Of a stretch of 11,581 nucleotides of DNA, positions 7,901-11,581 are shown one piece after another. Location: positions 1 to 11,581 of the forward strand of contig PITI01000498.1 of the NCBI GenBank assembly GCA_004325065.1. Reading direction: 5' to 3'. The notes under the pieces were generated by a model. The model searched no databases. It saw only the letters and a program-made list of their open reading frames with translations, and had not been told where the DNA came from. How positions within the stretch are numbered: position 1 is the stretch's first letter; each line of letters begins with the position of its first letter. Source of the DNA: Hamiltosporidium magnivora. Taxonomy: Eukaryota; Microsporidia; Dubosqiidae. A program made the position numbers and the translations under genes.

Positions 7901-8543
7901 AACGGTAGAAAATTTAGCGACTATAATTTTGAAAATGCTTCACCATGCTTTCCTCACATGAACGATGAAGTGGTTAATCTCTACATTTACGCTTAGATAA
8001 TAAATATAAATTTAATTCAATTAAAACGAATCAGAAATCATTAACACTAATAAATTCATATTTAATGACCATACAGGAATAAGAGTAGACACTAAGACGA
8101 AATATTTGTATAAACTCGATATCTTGACCAACTATCTTTATTTAGGATAAAAGTAAAAAGAAGATAACACCCATCCAAACAAGAATTTGTTTTCGAAATT
8201 CACTTCAAACGATCAAAGCCAAAAAACTGGTGAGGTTGGTCCATTAGAAAATGTTTTAAGTCTTATTTTTCGATGATAATGTTGAGATTTTTTCTTATTG
8301 AAACTGGAAAGGTGTTATGAAAAAATACTAAAACATATATTTATTAGATTTAAATTAGATATGAATGAGAGAACATACATCAGTCGTTGGTGTTCAAAAA
8401 TAAACTTCACACACACTTTTTTAATAAATAAGGATTACTTGAGCCTGTATCGAGTCCAGAAGAGAGCCGGGGAAAGCACAAATTGGTGTTATATAAAGAG
8501 AAGTACTGCATTTAGAACAAATGCTCGTTGGAAAATTAAATAA
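7901..8543 (+). pseudogene. Ty3/gypsy-like reverse transcriptase pseudogene
   Basis: Pieces in three frames keep Ty3/gypsy RT landmarks in the right order. At 7901-7993, NGRKFSDYNFENASPCFPHM continues to EVVNLYIYA (the SP.. strand and the worn (V/I)DYR region). At 8014-8079, NQKSLTLINSYLMTIQE corresponds to LN..T..(D/N).YP.P.I.E. At 8100-8147, KYLYKLDILTNYLYLG corresponds to the F.KLDL..GY.Q.. motif with the first catalytic Asp. At 8266-8298, FFDDNVEIFSY corresponds to the YxDDI.(I/V)FS catalytic box. At 8298-8543, 82 open codons begin LKLERCYEKILKHIFIRFKL and include DMNERTY, with spacing like H..HL..VF.RL....LK.N..KC and then FLGH.I...G. TAA and TAG codons and at least three frameshifts inactivate it. 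The final open frame is not a gene of its own: its apparent start is a TTG within the RT sequence. No RNase H or integrase was seen after it. Confidence 0.65.
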
Positions 8544-9771
8544 CACGTAATTAGGTGAAAATGCTTAAAACAATTACCTTTAATTTTAGATGGCGTAAGC
8601 ACACTGAATAAACGACGGATAACATAAATAAAAAGTCGAATTGACAGAAAGATGGAAATAAAGAGGTAACAATCAAAAATGTAAATACTTAAAAAATACA
8701 AATTTTTTCACATTATAATTTTTATAACTTTAAAAAAAAATTAAAATTAGAAAGAAGACATTATATCAGTAATACGATGACTTAGGGATTTTTGACATTA
8801 AACAAAAGTTTTTTTTTTTGGAGTTTGAAAAGGTAAAGTTTTATTTGCTCCATATTTGTATTATTTTTACTTATTAAAATAATTTGCTAGTATTTATACT
8901 TTAAGTTTTATACAAAAAACATATTTAAACCATTTTTGTTTAAAAGCTGAAAATTTAAAATTACGCAGCTTGAACTCAATACTTACTTTTGTGTTTTAAA
9001 GCGTTTGCTTTTCCTAAAAAAACTGAATTGAAAAAAATAAATTAATTTTAATTAGGCTTGTTTTCTTATAGAAAGTATATTCAGAAGAGAAAATTTGTGT
9101 GAAATTTATAAAAAAAATAAATTTTAGGTTTTCTATCTGTTCAAATATGTAAATGAATTGATGTTGAATATATTTGGTGTTATAAGCTTCTTCGACACCC
9201 TTTTTCTAATAGGTATCTTATATCCAGTCTCAATCCTTCATATACCCCTTTATTTTTCTTAAAACGGTGATATTTGTAAATTGAAAACTGTACATTTTAT
9301 TGCCTATGATATTTTTGAATAAAATATGGTTTTTGCTTATATAGACTCGAATTTTTCATTTAAATTATTTAACGAGTGGGGGTAATCTAAATTGGATTTT
9401 TTTGCGTAAGTTGTTGAAATTTTTTCAAGAAAAAGTCAAATTTCGTTGAAAAAAATAAGACTATTTTATCAAATTTTTTTAATTTCACCAATATACAAAT
9501 TTATTGGTCAAATGTATTTAATCAAGAAAATAAGGATCGAATTAGAAATCGAACAAAGTGGTGATCGTCTAAGAACCTATTAAACGTGACTTTATTTATC
9601 TTTTTATCCTTATCGATAAGCAATTTTACTACATTAGGGTTCAAATTTTGGATAATAAAAACTTTTATATAAATATTTCTCTATTTGGAATAATATTTAA
9701 ATAAAGATAAACTTACATGTTTTTTTTTCTGAATTTAAATCATTTAAAGAAAAAAAAAAAACTAAGGAGTT
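8544..9771. other. AT-rich intergenic desert upstream of the membrane protein gene
   Basis: This is long low-complexity AT-rich sequence with homopolymer runs, including nine or more Ts near 8811-8819 and an A-run just before the gene at 9772. No coding frame, tRNA or repeat family was recognised. RNase H and integrase, expected downstream of the Ty3-like RT, are not visible, so the element is truncated or worn beyond recognition here. The final tens of bases serve as the promoter region of the next gene. Confidence 0.6.
9741..9771 (+). promoter_or_regulatory. A-rich leader directly before the membrane protein gene
   Basis: A run of about twelve A is followed by CTAAGGAGTT and then the ATG at 9772. 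The purine-rich AAGGAG looks like a bacterial ribosome binding site, but the surrounding genome features are eukaryotic and the match is most likely coincidental. In a microsporidian, the GG close to the start could belong to the GGG/CCC type of start-proximal promoter motif. No TATA assignment is attempted in DNA this AT-rich. Confidence 0.25.
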
Positions 9772-10566
9772 ATGTCGTTTTGGAATACTAAAGCTTTTCG
9801 AATTTCAGCAATAGTTGTTGCAGCACTGTTAACAATTTTTTTAATAATAGGAAGTATCGGATATAGCAAAGCTGGTAAATTTATAAAAGAATTCGAAGAG
9901 GATTTCAAAAGAATTTCAGAAACAGATCAATTCAAAACCCGAGTAACCAAATTAAAGCATACGAACAGTGTATTGCTGATGATGCATGAGGTTTTTAAAT
10001 TTATCTGGATTCTAGATATAAATAAAAATGATAAAACACGCGAAAAATTCATAGAAGCAATTAAGACTAAGGATAGTTTTAAAATATTCGAGTGTTTAGC
10101 TGAATTAGATAGGAATAAAGTTGTGGAAGCAATGGATCTTTCGTGTTTACTAGCATTTGATCCAGAAAAAATATCTAAACTCAAACCGAAGTTCGGTTTT
10201 TTTGCTACAATAGGCTTTTTGTTTAGAAAAAGACATCCTATGAAAGATATATATAAAATATCTGAAAAAATTGGAATAAAACTAAAGGATTGTGAAAAAT
10301 CTGCACTCATTTTAATTCTATTCTTAGATATTCTTGATGATAAAAAGATTGAAATATCCGAATTTGATTATGACACAATAAAACACAATTTTGATTTTTC
10401 TTCAGACACTTTCATTCTTAATCCATTGAAGAGGAATGATAAGACATATATATCAGCGGACTTCATTATTTATTTGGCTGAAAAAGCTGCAACGGGTTCA
10501 GAAGCAATAATAGAGGAACTAAAACAAAATCTTATTTTAGCTATTAAAGAAAACATGCCTAAATAA
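9772..10566 (+). CDS. Single-pass membrane protein of unknown function, 264 residues
   Basis: This intact frame starts MSFWNTKAFR at the ATG at 9772-9774 and ends with TAA at 10564-10566. Residues 11-31 (ISAIVVAALLTIFLIIGSIGY) form one clear transmembrane helix, which could also act as an uncleaved signal anchor. The rest is a charged, mostly helical domain rich in Lys, Glu, Ile and Phe, with the acidic/basic stretch KEFEEDFKRISE (39-50) just after the helix. A hydrophobic patch at 177-187 (SALILILFLDI) is too short and mixed for a confident second span, and GFFATIGFLF (142-151) is also hydrophobic. No catalytic or metal-binding motif was recognised. The short basic N-terminus and absence of a cleavage site suggest a type II-like anchor, but orientation is uncertain. 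It stands alone, with no close neighbour on either side. The antisense frame at 9927-10310 is a shadow. Confidence 0.8.
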   Translation: MSFWNTKAFRISAIVVAALLTIFLIIGSIGYSKAGKFIKEFEEDFKRISETDQFKTRVTKLKHTNSVLLMMHEVFKFIWILDINKNDKTREKFIEAIKTKDSFKIFECLAELDRNKVVEAMDLSCLLAFDPEKISKLKPKFGFFATIGFLFRKRHPMKDIYKISEKIGIKLKDCEKSALILILFLDILDDKKIEISEFDYDTIKHNFDFSSDTFILNPLKRNDKTYISADFIIYLAEKAATGSEAIIEELKQNLILAIKENMPK

Positions 10567-10567
10567 A
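10562..10567 (+). terminator. AATAAA signal overlapping the stop codon
   Basis: The final codons read CCT AAA TAA A, so that AATAAA overlaps the TAA stop of the 264-residue gene. The sequence then continues A- and T-rich. Very short 3' untranslated regions with a polyadenylation signal at or near the stop codon are typical of microsporidian genes. In AT-rich DNA this hexamer can also occur by chance. Confidence 0.4.
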
Positions 10568-10813
10568 AAAAGTTTTAAAGTTATTCTAATTTTATTTTTT
10601 TGTATTTAATTTAAGATCTAATTATATTTTTGTTGGTTTATAAGCATCTATGGGCCTTTTTATACGCACTTGTACATTATATCGAACAATAATTTTCTTT
10701 GATTGTAAAAACCTATACTTATTTCAAGTATTATAGATTTCGGTTTACCTCTGTCAATTTATAGTTAAATTTTTTATGACGGTCGAGGAAACTGATTAAA
10801 GCAAGCCAGGTAG

Positions 10814-11300
10814 GATATAAAGTTAGTATCAATATATTTCTAGAATCTCTGCTATTCGAAGTCTCAAGATATATAGACTTTATTGGTATATGATATACAT
10901 TGGTGTATTAATTTCACATTAAAAGTATATATTATGAAATTTAAATCAGAAATTTACAATTATAAAGACCAGTAGAGATATTAATTAGAACTTAAACTGA
11001 TTTGCTGCGGTGAAAACCAATATAGGCTGTATAAGAAAATAAGTGGAATTATAATGATATTAGATATTTATTTGAAAATATCAAAATTCGAGCCAAATGA
11101 AGATTGCTTTTATAACAACTTAAGAGGTTGCATAATCCGCATTGTATATGAAGTGGTCCGAGAAAGATAATTAAAGAAAACCGAGACTATGAATGATATA
11201 TTTAAGAATTGAATACGAAATAGAGAACGCTCGAAAATACCATCATAAACAGACTAACAATCCAATAAATTACCCTGAACTTTATAAATGCATATTTTAA
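10814..11300 (+). pseudogene. Decayed coding region of unknown family
   Basis: One plus-strand frame from 10814 to 11170 has 119 codons with five stops (10841, 10874, 10973, 10982 and the final 11168), about half the number expected in such AT-rich DNA. It has open runs of 32 codons (10877-10972) and 61 codons (10985-11167). Readable pieces are TLLVYDIHWCINFTLKVYIM, LELKLICCGENQYRLYKKIS and FEPNEDCFYNNLRGC. A second frame (11193-11300, 35 codons, start MIYLRIEYEIENARKYHHKQ) carries YEIEN, which resembles YYEIEK (2038 onward) and YNEIGK (7706 onward) of the Ty3-like remnants. That similarity is short and could be chance. I recognise no domain. It may be another retroelement fragment or a dead host gene. 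Confidence 0.4.
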
Positions 11301-11410
11301 AGTAAATATTAGACACTATAATGAAATATAACATGTAAATATTCAATCGCCTGCAAATATTAGTTATTTTTCTTATGAAATTTTTCATATAGGAGAAAAA
11401 TACATGCATT

Positions 11411-11581
11411 TTATTTATTTATCCCCGGCACTATAGCCCTGCACGAGCCTTGGCCTCCCTCAATAATACCGCATACTGTTCTTTTCCAATAAATTTGTTT
11501 ACTTTTTCGGGTTTCGTAACAAGGTGATTTTAAAGGGTGGGTTGTTAGCCCAACGCGTAACTCCAACATGGAGGTCCAGTT
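11411..11581 (-). CDS. 3' end of an open frame at the right edge, possibly non-LTR element sequence
   Basis: On the minus strand a frame is open from the window edge (11581) for 56 codons to a TAA at 11413-11411, so it is partial at its N-terminal side. It contains LELRVGLTTHPLKSPCYETR and later GIIEGGQGSCRAIVPGINK. The DNA (GGGTGGGTTGTTAGCCCAAC on the plus strand) is clearly less AT-rich than everything else here. This string is close to a sequence I remember recurring in arthropod and other animal non-LTR elements, so it may be a transposon end acquired from a host, or host DNA in the assembly. No domain can be assigned, and the plus strand is also partly open, so coding strand and coding status are uncertain. 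Confidence 0.35.
   Translation of the reverse strand, partial: NWTSMLELRVGLTTHPLKSPCYETRKSKQIYWKRTVCGIIEGGQGSCRAIVPGINK

Noticed and set aside
8298..8543. 81-codon plus-strand ORF as an independent gene
   Set aside because: It opens at a TTG that overlaps the frame carrying the FFDD box, and its sequence continues the reverse transcriptase domain. It is one frame of a broken element.
8489..8701. 70-codon minus-strand ORF
   Set aside because: It overlaps the RT remnant antisense, is strongly hydrophobic and low in complexity, and has no supporting context.
9760..9771. AAGGAG before the ATG at 9772 as a bacterial ribosome binding site
   Set aside because: It is the only such site in the window. 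The AATAAA at the stop codon, the LRR-like gene and the Ty3/LINE remnants point to a eukaryote.
9927..10310. 127-codon minus-strand ORF inside the membrane protein gene
   Set aside because: It is antisense to the intact 264-residue frame, which has the better start, membrane segment and 3' signal.

Overview
The window looks like a stretch of a very AT-rich, gene-poor eukaryotic genome. The best guess is a microsporidian of the large, repeat-loaded kind. That guess rests on intronless genes, a start codon preceded closely by a CCC motif, an AATAAA signal overlapping a stop codon, a long Leu/Ile/Asn/Lys-rich protein with irregular leucine-rich repeats behind an N-terminal hydrophobic segment, and retroelement fossils. 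No tRNA, rRNA, CRISPR array or bacterial-type operon was recognised. The organism call is inference, not proof.

Only two complete intact genes are supported. One is a 786-residue minus-strand protein (3942-6302) with an N-terminal membrane or secretion segment and degenerate LRR-like repeats. The other is a 264-residue plus-strand single-pass membrane protein of unknown function (9772-10566). A third gene, on the minus strand, starts at 139 and runs off the left edge. A less AT-rich open frame on the minus strand at the right edge (11411-11581) may be the tail of another gene or of a non-LTR element.

Most of the rest is a retrotransposon graveyard. On the plus strand, 1541-2302 and 7595-8543 hold decayed Ty3/gypsy-like pol sequence. 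The second copy keeps recognisable reverse transcriptase blocks in order (SPCFP, YLMTIQE, YKLDILTNYL, FFDD, then a connection-like tail) but is broken by frameshifts and stops. At 2441-2985 and 6371-6980 are two diverged plus-strand copies of what looks like the C-terminal part of a non-LTR retrotransposon polyprotein. The best-preserved stretch is in the first copy. A short gag-like frame follows it at 2976-3077. Another decayed coding stretch of unknown identity lies at 10814-11300.

Region by region: partial gene (1-139); AT-rich desert (140-1540); Ty3-like remnant (1541-2302); LINE-like remnant (2441-2985); gag-like scrap (2976-3077); spacer with a perfect hairpin and a 12-bp tandem duplication (3080-3941); LRR-like gene (3942-6302); second LINE-like remnant close to its start (6371-6980); unassigned decayed DNA (6981-7594); second Ty3-like remnant (7595-8543); AT-rich desert (8544-9771); membrane protein gene (9772-10566); decayed coding region (10814-11300); less AT-rich right edge (11411-11581). 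The intact genes do not form an evident pathway. They are single islands between element fossils.
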